DNA of 42,031 nucleotides, from assembly GCA_011391275.1 (NCBI GenBank), contig JAABQW010000274.1:1-42031 (forward strand), written 5' to 3'. The notes beneath the pieces are model-generated. The model saw only the letters and a list, made by a program, of their open reading frames with translations, did no database searches and was not told the origin of the DNA. The stretch is from Betaproteobacteria bacterium. GTDB lineage: Bacteria > Pseudomonadota > Gammaproteobacteria > Burkholderiales > Usitatibacteraceae. The translations under genes and the position numbers were made by a program. Shown piece after piece: positions 10,631 to 23,266 of this stretch; position 1 is the stretch's first letter, and every line of letters begins with the position of its first letter.

Positions 10631-10706
10631 CGTTTGGAAAACCCTATAATCGCGCGCTCGACCCCATTCCCGTCCCACCCACCCCATTCCCCCAGGAGAC
10701 TCCTCC

Positions 10707-12032
10707 ATGAACCGTTCCACGAAGCTCGCCCTTGCCGTCGCCCTCGCGCTGGGCGTTGCGGCCTGCGGCCAGAAGGAAGAGCCGAAGAAGGCCGACGCCA
10801 AGCCCGCCGCCCCGGCCGGCGTCACCGTCACCATCGCCCACGCGGGCCCGCTCACCGGCTCGATCGCCCACCTCGGCAAGGACGACGAGAACGGCGTCGC
10901 GCTCGCCGTCGCCCAGGCGAACGACAAGAAGCTCGTCATCGACGGCAAGCCCGTCACCTTCAAGATGATGAGCGAGGACGACCAGGCCGACCCGAAGACG
11001 GGCACCACCGTCGCGCAGAAGCTCGTGGACGCCAAGGTCGCCGCCGTCATCGGGCACCTGAACTCCGGCGTGACGATCCCCGCCTCCGAGATCTACACCA
11101 AGGCCGGCATCCCGGTGATCTCCGGCTCCGCCACCAACCCGACGCTCACCGAGCGCGGCCTCAAGGGCGTCTTCCGTACCGTGGGCCGCGACGACCAGCA
11201 GGGCCCCGCGATCGCCGCCTACATCGCCACCGAGCTCAAGGCCAAGAAGGTCGCGATCATCGACGACAAGACCGCCTACGGCGAGGGCCTCGCCAACGAG
11301 GTCGAGAAGTTCCTCAAGGGCGCCAAGGTGACCATCGTCGGACGCGAGCGCACCACCGACAAGGAAACCGACTTCAAGGCGATCCTCACCAAGATCAAGG
11401 CGAAGAAGCCGGACGTCGTCTTCCACGGCGGCATGGACGCCACCGGCGGCCCGATGCTCAAGCAGGCGAGGGAACTGGGCATCAAGAGCGCCTTCTCCTT
11501 CGGCGACGGCGCCTGCACCAACGAGATGGCCAAGCTCGCCGGCGCGGCGGCCGAGGGGCTGATCTGCTCGCAGGCGGGCCTGCCCGCCGAGGCGGCCAGC
11601 GCGGACTTCAAAAACGCCTTCAAGGCGAAGTTCGGCGACATCAAGCAGTACGCGCCGTACTTCTACGACGCCACGCTCACCGTGATCGAGGCGATGAAGA
11701 AGGCCAACTCCGTCGACCCCGCGAAGTTCACGCCGGAGATGCACAACGTGTCCTTCACGGGCGCCACGGGCAAGGTCGAGTTCGACGCCAAGGGCGACCG
11801 CAAGGATGCCGAGATCACGATCTTCCGGCTCCAGGACGGCAGCATCAAGCCGCTGGCCGTGGTGAAGAACGGCGTCTCCGCGCCCTTCGCCGCACCGGCC
11901 GCACCCGCCGCCGCACCGGCCGCCTCGGGCGCCCCGATGCCGCCGGCCGCGCCCACCGCGGCCCCGGCAGCGGGCGCGAAGGCCGCCGCGAAGCCGGCCG
12001 AGGACCCGAAGAAGAAGAAGGGCGGCTGCTGA
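10707..12032 (+). CDS. livK: Branched-chain amino acid ABC transporter substrate-binding lipoprotein with A/P-rich C-terminal tail
   Basis: Lipobox LGVAACG; periplasmic binding fold VTVTIAHAGPLTGSIAHLGKDDENGVALAV; followed by livHMGF. Confidence 0.92.
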   Translation: MNRSTKLALAVALALGVAACGQKEEPKKADAKPAAPAGVTVTIAHAGPLTGSIAHLGKDDENGVALAVAQANDKKLVIDGKPVTFKMMSEDDQADPKTGTTVAQKLVDAKVAAVIGHLNSGVTIPASEIYTKAGIPVISGSATNPTLTERGLKGVFRTVGRDDQQGPAIAAYIATELKAKKVAIIDDKTAYGEGLANEVEKFLKGAKVTIVGRERTTDKETDFKAILTKIKAKKPDVVFHGGMDATGGPMLKQARELGIKSAFSFGDGACTNEMAKLAGAAAEGLICSQAGLPAEAASADFKNAFKAKFGDIKQYAPYFYDATLTVIEAMKKANSVDPAKFTPEMHNVSFTGATGKVEFDAKGDRKDAEITIFRLQDGSIKPLAVVKNGVSAPFAAPAAPAAAPAASGAPMPPAAPTAAPAAGAKAAAKPAEDPKKKKGGC

Positions 12033-12075
12033 TCGCCCGGCGCGCGGGGCCCGCCCCGCGCGCATGCACCCCAGG

Positions 12076-12104
12076 AAACGGGGCGGCCACGGCCGCCCCG
12101 TTTT
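12076..12104 (+). terminator. Hairpin terminator between livK and livH
   Basis: aaacggggcggcc-ac-ggccgccccgttt plus T; 13-bp perfect stem. Confidence 0.85.
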
Positions 12105-12154
12105 ACTTGCGCCGACTTGCGTAAAATCCCCCCTGGACCTCGAGGAGCGGCGAC

Positions 12155-13153
12155 CTGGACACCTTCATCCAGCAGGTGGTGAACGGCCTCACCCTGGGCT
12201 GCGTGTACGCCGTCGTGGCACTGGGCTACACGATGGTCTACGGCATCGTGCAGCTCATCAACTTCGCGCACGGCGAGGTGGTGATGATCGGCTGCATGGT
12301 CGCCTTCTCGGTGATCGTGGCGCTCGCCCCCACGGGGCTGCCCCCGTTCGTGATCGTGGGCGCCGGCATCGCCGCGGCCGTGCCCGCCTGCATGGCGGTG
12401 GGCTTCGCCGTCGAGCGCATCGCCTACCGGCCGCTGCGCAACGCCCCGCGCCTCGCCCCGCTCATCACGGCCATCGGCGTGTCGATCGTGCTCCAGCACC
12501 TGGCCCTCCTCGTCTGGAGCCGCAACATCATCGCCTTCCCGCAGATCATCGAGCTGAAGCTCTTCCACTTCGGCTCCTCGGAGACGAGTGCGGCCATCTC
12601 CAACATCCAGATCGCCATCATCGCCACGTCGGTGGCGATGATGGCCGGGCTCCTGCTGCTGGTCTACCGCACCCGCCTGGGCATCGCCATGCGCGCCACG
12701 TCGCAGAACCCGCAGGTGGCGGGCCTCATGGGCATCGACGTGAACCGCGTGATCTCGGCCACCTTCGTGATCGGCGCCTCCCTCGGCGCGGTGGCCGGCG
12801 CGATGGTCGGCACCTACTACGGCATCGCGCACTACCAGATGGGGTTCCTGCTCGGGCTCAAGGCGTTCAGCGCCGCGGTGCTGGGCGGGATCGGCAACCT
12901 CGCGGGCGCCGTGCTGGGCGGCATCCTCATGGGCCTGATCGAGGCGCTGGGCGCGGGCTACGTGGGCGACTTCACGAACGTGTGCCTGCTGGACCGCTTC
13001 CTGCCGGGCTTCTCCGCGGTGTGCGAGGCGAGCCCCGAGTCGAGCCTCTTCGGCAGCAACTACAAGGACGTGTACGCGTTCATCGTCCTCATCCTCGTGC
13101 TCGTCTTCCGGCCCTCCGGGCTGCTGGGCGAGCGTGTCGGCGACCGGGCCTAG
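12155..13153 (+). CDS. livH: Branched-chain amino acid ABC transporter permease LivH
   Basis: DTFIQQVVNGLTLGCVYAVVALGYTMVYGIVQLINFAHGE; gaggag RBS 7 nt before an apparent CTG start at 12155 (alternative GTG at 12176). Confidence 0.9.
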   Translation: MDTFIQQVVNGLTLGCVYAVVALGYTMVYGIVQLINFAHGEVVMIGCMVAFSVIVALAPTGLPPFVIVGAGIAAAVPACMAVGFAVERIAYRPLRNAPRLAPLITAIGVSIVLQHLALLVWSRNIIAFPQIIELKLFHFGSSETSAAISNIQIAIIATSVAMMAGLLLLVYRTRLGIAMRATSQNPQVAGLMGIDVNRVISATFVIGASLGAVAGAMVGTYYGIAHYQMGFLLGLKAFSAAVLGGIGNLAGAVLGGILMGLIEALGAGYVGDFTNVCLLDRFLPGFSAVCEASPESSLFGSNYKDVYAFIVLILVLVFRPSGLLGERVGDRA

Positions 13154-13165
13154 GTGGGCGTTATG

Positions 13166-13660
13166 GAGTTACGCCACCCAAGGACGGGGACACGGATGAA
13201 CACGGATGAACACGGATGTTGGATTGAAGGGCGATATCGACGTCTCACGAAGTGTCATCGGGGCTGCCTTTCGCGTTGCCAATGCACTGGGAGTCGGATT
13301 TCTTGAGAAGGTCTATGAGAACGCTCTCGCGGTCGAGCTGCGCCTCTGCGGACATTCCGTGGAGCAGCAACGCCCGATCGAAGTCCGCTACCGCAACCAG
13401 ATCGTCGGCATTTACCAGGCGGATCTGGTTGTGGATGGCCGCCTGGTCATCGAGCTCAAGGCGGTCGATGCCCTGTCGCCGAATCACAAGTCTCAATGCC
13501 TCAATTACCTGCGGGCCTGCGGTCTTCACACCGGCCTGCTCATCAACTTCGGTCGCCCGCGGATCGACATCCTGCGCATCCTGTCCTGAACCCGGAATTG
13601 CCCTATCCGTGTTAATCCGTGTCCATCCGTGTTCATCCGTGTTCCAAAGGTTTACGTAAC
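13166..13660. mobile_element. GAACACGGAT-unit inverted-repeat element, locus 2, carrying a GxxExxY gene
   Basis: Left arm gagttacgccacccaaggacggggacacggatgaacacggatgaacacggat; right arm atccgtgttaatccgtgtccatccgtgttcatccgtgttccaaaggtttacgtaac (13605-13660); lies between livH and livM. Confidence 0.65.
13206..13589 (+). CDS. GxxExxY family protein
   Basis: VIGAAFRVANALGVGFLEKVYENALAVELR (G-F-L-E-K-V-Y) ... YQADLVVDGRLVIELKAV; start codon lies in the repeat (MNTD). Confidence 0.9.
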   Translation: MNTDVGLKGDIDVSRSVIGAAFRVANALGVGFLEKVYENALAVELRLCGHSVEQQRPIEVRYRNQIVGIYQADLVVDGRLVIELKAVDALSPNHKSQCLNYLRACGLHTGLLINFGRPRIDILRILS

Positions 13661-13661
13661 C

Positions 13662-14756
13662 ATGGGCACCCCCTCCACCCTCCGCGACGACCCCCGACTC
13701 AAATGGGCGGGCCTCGCCCTCATCGCGATCGCCCTCATCGCGCTGCCCTTCGTGCTCGCCATGGCGGGCACGGCGTGGGTGAGGATCACGAACCTCGCCA
13801 TCCTCTTCGTCCTGCTCTCGCTCGGGCTGAACATCGTGGTCGGCTTCGCGGGGCTGCTGGACCTGGGCTACATCGCGTTCTACGCCGTCGGCGCCTACGT
13901 CTACGCCCTCCTCGCCTCGCCCCACTTCGGCCTTCACCTGCCGTGGTGGGCGATCCTGCCCATCGGCGCCGCGGTCGCGTGCCTGTTCGGCGTGCTGCTC
14001 GGCACGCCCACGCTCAAGCTCAGGGGCGACTACCTCGCCATCGTGACGCTGGGCTTCGGCGAGATCATCCGCATCTTCCTCAACAACCTCTCCGAGCCCT
14101 TCAACCTCACCAACGGCCCGAAGGGGATCGCGACCATCGATCCCATCCGCTTCCTGGGGCTGGACTTCTCCTCGGCCACGCGCATCGGCGAGTTCGCGCT
14201 CTCCGGCACCATCAAGTACTACTTCTTCCTGCTCGCCGTGCTGGTCGTGGTGATCGTGGTGAACCTGCGCCTGCAGGATTCCCGCATCGGCCGCGCCTGG
14301 GAGGCGATCCGCGAGGACGAGATGGCCGCGCGCTCCATGGGCATCAACACCACGCGCATGAAGCTCCTCGCCTTCGCCATGGGCGCCTCCTTCGGCGGCA
14401 TCGCCGGCGGCATGTTCTCGGCGATCCAGGGCTTCATCAGCCCGGAGAGCTTCGTCCTCAACGAGAGCGTGATGGTGCTCGCAATGGTAGTGCTGGGCGG
14501 GATGGGGAACATCTGGGGCGTGGTGCTGGGCGCGGTCCTGCTCTCCTTCGTCCCGGAGATCCTGCGCTACACGGTCGAGCCCGTGCAGCGCATGCTCTTC
14601 GGCCGCTCGCTCATCGACCCGGAGGTGATCCGCATGCTGCTCTTCGGGCTGGCGATGGTGGTGATGATGCTCTTCCGCCCCGCGGGGATCCTGCCCTCGG
14701 CGGTGAGGAAGCGCGAGCTCGCGACGGGGCGCGAAGGCGATGGCGACGACGCCTGA
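13662..14756 (+). CDS. livM: Branched-chain amino acid ABC transporter permease LivM
   Basis: LGLNIVVGFAGLLDLGYIAFYAVGAY...GDYLAIVTLGFGEIIRI. Confidence 0.94.
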   Translation: MGTPSTLRDDPRLKWAGLALIAIALIALPFVLAMAGTAWVRITNLAILFVLLSLGLNIVVGFAGLLDLGYIAFYAVGAYVYALLASPHFGLHLPWWAILPIGAAVACLFGVLLGTPTLKLRGDYLAIVTLGFGEIIRIFLNNLSEPFNLTNGPKGIATIDPIRFLGLDFSSATRIGEFALSGTIKYYFFLLAVLVVVIVVNLRLQDSRIGRAWEAIREDEMAARSMGINTTRMKLLAFAMGASFGGIAGGMFSAIQGFISPESFVLNESVMVLAMVVLGGMGNIWGVVLGAVLLSFVPEILRYTVEPVQRMLFGRSLIDPEVIRMLLFGLAMVVMMLFRPAGILPSAVRKRELATGREGDGDDA

Positions 14757-15552
14757 GGCGCCGGGGCGCGTGCCGCTCCTCGAGATCGAGGGCGTCACCA
14801 AGCGCTTCGGCGGGCTCACCGCGCTCTCGGAGGTGAGCTTCATCATCGCGAAGGGCGAGATCTACGGGCTCATCGGCCCCAACGGGGCGGGCAAGACCAC
14901 GCTCTTCAACGTGCTCACCGGCCTGTACCGCCACGACGAGGGGCAGTTCCGCTTCGCGGGGCGCCCGCTCGAGCAGGCCACGCCCGACCGCATCGCCGCG
15001 CTGGGCATCGCGCGCACCTTCCAGAACATCCGCCTCTTCGCGAACCTCTCGGCACTGGAGAACGTGATGATCGGCCGCCACGTGCGCACGAAGGCGGGCG
15101 TCTTCGGCGCCATCGCCCGCAACCCGGCCACGCGCGCCGAGGAGGCGGCGATCGTGAAACGCGCCCGCGAGCTCCTGGACTACGTGGGCATCGGCCCGCG
15201 CGGCAACGAACTCGCGCGCCACCTCGCCTACGGCGACCAGCGCCGCCTCGAGATCGCCCGCGCGCTCGCGACCGACCCGCTGCTTCTCGCCCTCGACGAG
15301 CCCGCGGCCGGCATGAACGCCACCGAAAAGCAGGACCTGCGCAAGCTCCTCGAATCCATCCGCCGCGACGGCACCACCATCCTCATCATCGAGCACGACA
15401 TGCGCCTGGTGATGGGGCTGTGCGACCGCGTCCTCGTCCTCGACTACGGCCGGCGCATCGCCGAGGGCCTCCCCGCCGACGTGCGCCGCGACCCGAAGGT
15501 GATCGAGGCTTACCTGGGCGCGCAGCATCACGATGCTGCCGTCAGCGAGTGA
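14740..15552 (+). CDS. livG: Branched-chain amino acid ABC transporter ATP-binding protein LivG
   Basis: GLIGPNGAGKTTLFNVLTGLY Walker A; LLALDEPAAGMNATE Walker B. Confidence 0.95.
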   Translation: MATTPEAPGRVPLLEIEGVTKRFGGLTALSEVSFIIAKGEIYGLIGPNGAGKTTLFNVLTGLYRHDEGQFRFAGRPLEQATPDRIAALGIARTFQNIRLFANLSALENVMIGRHVRTKAGVFGAIARNPATRAEEAAIVKRARELLDYVGIGPRGNELARHLAYGDQRRLEIARALATDPLLLALDEPAAGMNATEKQDLRKLLESIRRDGTTILIIEHDMRLVMGLCDRVLVLDYGRRIAEGLPADVRRDPKVIEAYLGAQHHDAAVSE

Positions 15553-15818
15553 CACTACCCAAGGACGGGGACACGGATGAACACGGATGAACACGGATAT
15601 TGGAGGGTTGGACCAAGGTGCCCCCTGCCTGTGACATCGGCATCGTGTCCTGATGCGACTGCGTTCGCGTGCCATCCATCAAATATCCGTGTTCATCCGT
15701 GTTCATCCGTGTCCCCGTCCTTGGGTCGCGTAACTCACCGTCCATTGGCTATGCCCTCCAATATCCGTGTTCATCCGTGTTCATCCGTGTCCCTGTCTTT
15801 GAGTAGCGTAACTCTCCG
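15553..15818. repeat. GAACACGGAT-unit repeat cluster, locus 3 (one forward and two reverse copies)
   Basis: acccaaggacggggacacggatgaacacggatgaacacggatattgg (15557-15603) and reverse copies at about 15683-15735 and 15758-15813; fills the livG-livF gap. Confidence 0.88.
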
Positions 15819-16526
<708 letters not shown>

Positions 16527-16687
16527 CCCGGGAGGGGCGGAGGATTTGCAGCTACACTTGTAAACCGCCGCGTGACGGGAAGCACAGACGGCGCCCGCGG
16601 CGGCCCCACAGAATAAGTGCATCGACAAAAGCGCGAGATTAAGGGCCTTTGCGCCCGGCCCCGAATCCTGGAAACCCTGACCTCCCC

Positions 16688-18466
16688 ATGACCTCCTCCC
16701 GGGCCCTTCGCGGCGTCCTCGTAGGCCTTCTCGCGATCGTGCTGCTGGGCGTGCTCGCGTTCCTGTACTCGCGCACGGAGGCGATCGACTTCAAGCGCGA
16801 CGCGCAGACGCTGGACCTGCTGCGCGAGCTGAAGGAACTCGACATGCGCTGGGACACGGACGCCACGCAGCTCGCCACGGCGGCCGTCCCCGGTACCGCC
16901 CTTCCCGATCGCGGCCCGGTGCTGGCACGCATCCTGCGCGAGCTCGAGCGCGGCCCTTCGCGCCGCGAGGTGGCCGACGCGCTTCCCGCGATCAAGGAAG
17001 GCATGGCCGGCAAGACCGCCGCCTGGGCGGCGCTCAAGGCGCGCCACGCCCGGTCGGGCGAGGCGCTGGTCGCGGCCCAGGCCGCGACCGCGGCGCTGGC
17101 CAACGCCGCCACCTTCATGCGGATGAGCGATCCCCGGCGCGCCGAGCGTTTCACCGCGCTCGCCGCCGAGTCCCAGGCGCTGCTGGCCGCCGTGCGCTCG
17201 GCGGAGTCCGCGGGCGGCCCCGTCGAGGCGCGCCTCGCCACGCTTCGGGAGGCCGCGGTCGATGCCGCGCCGGGGCTCGCGGAGCCGGCCGCCAGGGCCG
17301 AGCAGGCGCTGCGGGCCCTGCTGGCCGCCCGGATCGCGGAGCGGGAGGCGACCCAGAAGTTCGGCTTCCTCACCGTCGGCGGCCGGGTCGACCTCCTCGC
17401 GCAGACCATCTCGCGGTCGGTGCAGGCCGCCCTCGAGGACAAGGAGCGCTGGCGCGTCTACCTGTTCGTCTACGCGGCCGCCCTGCTGATCGGCGTCGGT
17501 TACCTCGTCGCGCGCGTCTTCGCCGCGCAGGCCGCCCTGAAGGAAGCCAACGAGAGCCTCGAGAAGCGCGTCGCCCTGCGCACGAAGGAGCTCTCGGAGG
17601 CGCTGGTGAAGCTGAAGGAATCCGAGGCGCAGCTGGTGCAGACCGAGAAGATGTCCTCGCTCGGCCAGATGGTGGCGGGGGTGGCGCACGAGATCAACAC
17701 GCCGCTCGCCTACGTGAAGAACAGCGTCGCCACCCTGCGCGACCGCCTGCCCGAGCTCGAGGACGCGGTGGCGCAGGCCGAGCGCCTGCTGGCGCTGCTG
17801 CAGTCGGCCTCCCCCGACCAGGCCGAACTCGAGAAGACCTTCGCGGCGGTGAGCTCCCGCCTGGCCCAGCTTCGCGCGCACCAGGTGCTGGACGACCTGG
17901 GGTCGCTGTCCAAGGACGGGCTGCACGGCATCGAGCAGATCTCCGACCTGGTGGTGAACCTCAAGAACTTCTCGCGGCTGGACCGCAGCAAGGTCGCGAG
18001 CTTCAATGTGAACGAGGGGCTGATCGCCACCCTCCTCATCTCCAAGCCGCAGCTTCGCGGCGTGGCCGTCGACAAGCGTTTCGGCGAGATCCCGTCGATC
18101 ACCTGCTCGCCCTCGCAGGTGAACCAGGTGTTCCTCAACCTCATCGCCAACGCCGCCCAGGCGCTCGACAAGCCGCAGAAGGCGATCGTCGTCACCTCGC
18201 GGCGCGAAGGCGCGGACGCGATCGCCGTCGAGATCGCCGACAACGGCAAGGGAATCGCCCCGGAGGTCCTGCCGAAGATCTTCGACCCGTTCTACACGAC
18301 CAAGGAGGTCGGCAAGGGCACGGGGCTGGGCCTGTCGATCGCGTACAAGATCGTCTCGCAGCACGGCGGGCGCATCGACGTGAAGTCGCAGCCCGGCAAG
18401 GGGACGGTGTTCACCGTGGTCCTGCCCACCCGGCAGCCGGAAGAGCGCGCCGCGGGGGAGGCCTGA
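16688..18466 (+). CDS. Membrane sensor histidine kinase (DAHL-like sensor region)
   Basis: Two TM segments; MVAGVAHEINTPLAYVKNS H-box; NAAQALDKPQ, DNGKGIAPEVLPKIFDPFYTTK, GTGLGLSIAYKIV. Confidence 0.92.
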   Translation: MTSSRALRGVLVGLLAIVLLGVLAFLYSRTEAIDFKRDAQTLDLLRELKELDMRWDTDATQLATAAVPGTALPDRGPVLARILRELERGPSRREVADALPAIKEGMAGKTAAWAALKARHARSGEALVAAQAATAALANAATFMRMSDPRRAERFTALAAESQALLAAVRSAESAGGPVEARLATLREAAVDAAPGLAEPAARAEQALRALLAARIAEREATQKFGFLTVGGRVDLLAQTISRSVQAALEDKERWRVYLFVYAAALLIGVGYLVARVFAAQAALKEANESLEKRVALRTKELSEALVKLKESEAQLVQTEKMSSLGQMVAGVAHEINTPLAYVKNSVATLRDRLPELEDAVAQAERLLALLQSASPDQAELEKTFAAVSSRLAQLRAHQVLDDLGSLSKDGLHGIEQISDLVVNLKNFSRLDRSKVASFNVNEGLIATLLISKPQLRGVAVDKRFGEIPSITCSPSQVNQVFLNLIANAAQALDKPQKAIVVTSRREGADAIAVEIADNGKGIAPEVLPKIFDPFYTTKEVGKGTGLGLSIAYKIVSQHGGRIDVKSQPGKGTVFTVVLPTRQPEERAAGEA

Positions 18467-18470
18467 GGCC

Positions 18471-20371
<1,901 letters not shown>

Positions 20372-20375
<4 letters not shown>

Positions 20376-21157
20376 GCACGCTCGCGAAGGACGACCTCGC
20401 GGACCTGCGGCGCGCCAAGGCGCTGCTGGAGAACCCCGGCCTCGCGGCGAAGCTCTCCTCGATGCTGGGGTCCCCGGTGGAAAAGGGCATGAAGATGCTG
20501 CCGTCGTCGTGGCAGAAGGGCGTGCACAAGGCGACGGAGGCGGCGCTCATGAAGGCGCTGGACGTCGCCGTGACCTCGCTCGGCGAGCGGGCGCGGTCGT
20601 CCTCGCAGGACCGGTGGCACCGCATGGCGGCCGCGGCCTCGGGCGCGGCGGGCGGCGCCTTCGGCCTGGCCGCGCTCTCCTGGGAGCTGCCGCTGTCCAC
20701 GACCCTCATGCTGCGCTCCATCGCCGACATCGCCGCGAGCGAGGGCGAGAACCCGCGCCACATCGACACCAAGCTCGCCTGCCTCACGGTGTTCGCGCTG
20801 GGCTCGACGAAGGACAGGCGCGACAACGCCACCGAGTCGGGCTACTTCGCGGCGCGCGCGGCACTTGCCTCGGCGGTCACGGAAGCCTCCGCGCACCTCG
20901 CGAGGAAGGGGCTCGCCAAGTCGGGCTCCCCGGCCCTCGTGAGGCTGGTGGCGGCCATCGGCGCGCGCTTCGGGATCGTCGTGTCGGAGAAGGCCGCCGT
21001 CCAGGCCATCCCCATCATCGGCGCGGCCGGCGGCGCGGTGGTGAACACCGTCTTCATCGGGCACTACCAGGACATGGCGCGCGGGCACTTCATCGTGCGG
21101 CGCCTGGAGAAGATCCACGGCGCGGAGCCCGTGCGCGCCGCCTACGCGAAAGCCTGA
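20372..21157 (+). CDS. EcsC family protein
   Basis: AAASGAAGGAFGLAALSWELPLSTTLMLRSIADIAASEGE...; ATGA overlap with upstream kinase gene. Confidence 0.85.
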
Positions 21158-21159
21158 AC

Positions 21160-21453
21160 ATGGCCGCCTACGTCATCGCCGAGGTCGAGGTCACCGACCC
21201 GGAGGGCTACAAGCCCTATACCGAGCAGGTGCCCGCCTCCATTGCCCACTACGGCGGGCGCTTCCTCGTGCGCGGCGGGACCGCGGAGGTGCTGGAGGGC
21301 GACTGGCCGCAGCGCCGGCGCGTGATCCTCGAGTTCCCCTCGATGGATGCCGCGCGCGCCTGGTGGGACTCGCCGGAATACGAGAAGCCCAAGGCCATGC
21401 GCCGCGCCGCGAGCAATGCCCGCCTCGTCCTCCTCGAAGGCTTCGACGGCTGA
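21160..21453 (+). CDS. DUF1330 family protein
   Basis: MAAYVIAEVEVTDPEGYKPYTEQVPASIAHYGGRFLVRGG... typical DUF1330. Confidence 0.93.
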   Translation: MAAYVIAEVEVTDPEGYKPYTEQVPASIAHYGGRFLVRGGTAEVLEGDWPQRRRVILEFPSMDAARAWWDSPEYEKPKAMRRAASNARLVLLEGFDG

Positions 21454-21460
21454 CCAAAAA

Positions 21461-21519
21461 GGAAATGGGGTCAGGTTACTTTGCACAAAACTCGTGCAAA
21501 GTAACCTGACCCCATTTCC
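21461..21519. repeat. REP-like hairpin with perfect 26-bp stem
   Basis: ggaaatggggtcaggttactttgcac-aaaactc-gtgcaaagtaacctgaccccatttcc; GGGGTCAG core. Confidence 0.95.
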
Positions 21520-21533
21520 TCTATTCGTGCTGC

Positions 21534-21564
21534 GTAATCAGATTAGTTTTCCTAATCTGATTAC
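21534..21564. repeat. Second hairpin with perfect 13-bp stem
   Basis: gtaatcagattag-ttttc-ctaatctgattac just past the helicase stop codon. Confidence 0.9.
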
Positions 21565-21569
21565 TTGGC

Positions 21570-22805
<1,236 letters not shown>

Positions 22806-23088
22806 GTTCGGTTCTTTCCCGCGCGGCCATTCCGGTGGCAGCACTCGTACGGCGATTGCGAAAGAAGACACGCCGCCCGTCATCGGAAACGGGACAGTCG
22901 CAACGCCGGAAAAGGAAAGGGGCGCGCGAAAACGGCAGGCCAATACACCGGCACCAACCGATTTCCGCAATCCTTGGGAGTTAACCGTGGGGAACTGCTG
23001 AGGGAAGAGAAGAGTTCTCTTCCGGGGAGGTCAGGGACGATGAACGAATGCGGTGCGAATTGCGTTATTGCTGCACTGCAGAACCGGC

Positions 23089-23117
23089 ACTATACGCGAA
23101 TAGGCCCTGATTACCAA
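23089..23117 (-). promoter_or_regulatory. Candidate sigma70 promoter for the rhlE-like gene
   Basis: On minus strand TTGGTA - 17 nt - TATAGT. Confidence 0.5.
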
Positions 23118-23266
23118 GGACTTTCTTGCGGCTCTCCTTGCGGCGCCATATGCACTCGACGCCGGGTTGCGCCGGTCAACGAGACGAGCGAAGCCGCGGC
23201 TCCCGGGCGAAGGCGATACCATCCGCTTCGGGCTGCCGCGAAGGTATCCGTGACCGGGGAGGATCG

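Noticed and set aside
12012-12032. C-terminal KKKKGGC of LivK as a prenylation or sorting signal
   Set aside because: Bacterial lipoproteins are modified at the N-terminal lipobox (present here); no known bacterial pathway reads this C-terminus.
13191-15813. CRISPR array interpretation of the regularly repeated 10-mers
   Set aside because: Units are contiguous 10-mers without spacers, arranged as inverted arms, and there are no cas genes.
16527-16687. Possible riboswitch between livF and the histidine kinase
   Set aside because: GC-rich gap with no recognised aptamer consensus; too little evidence.
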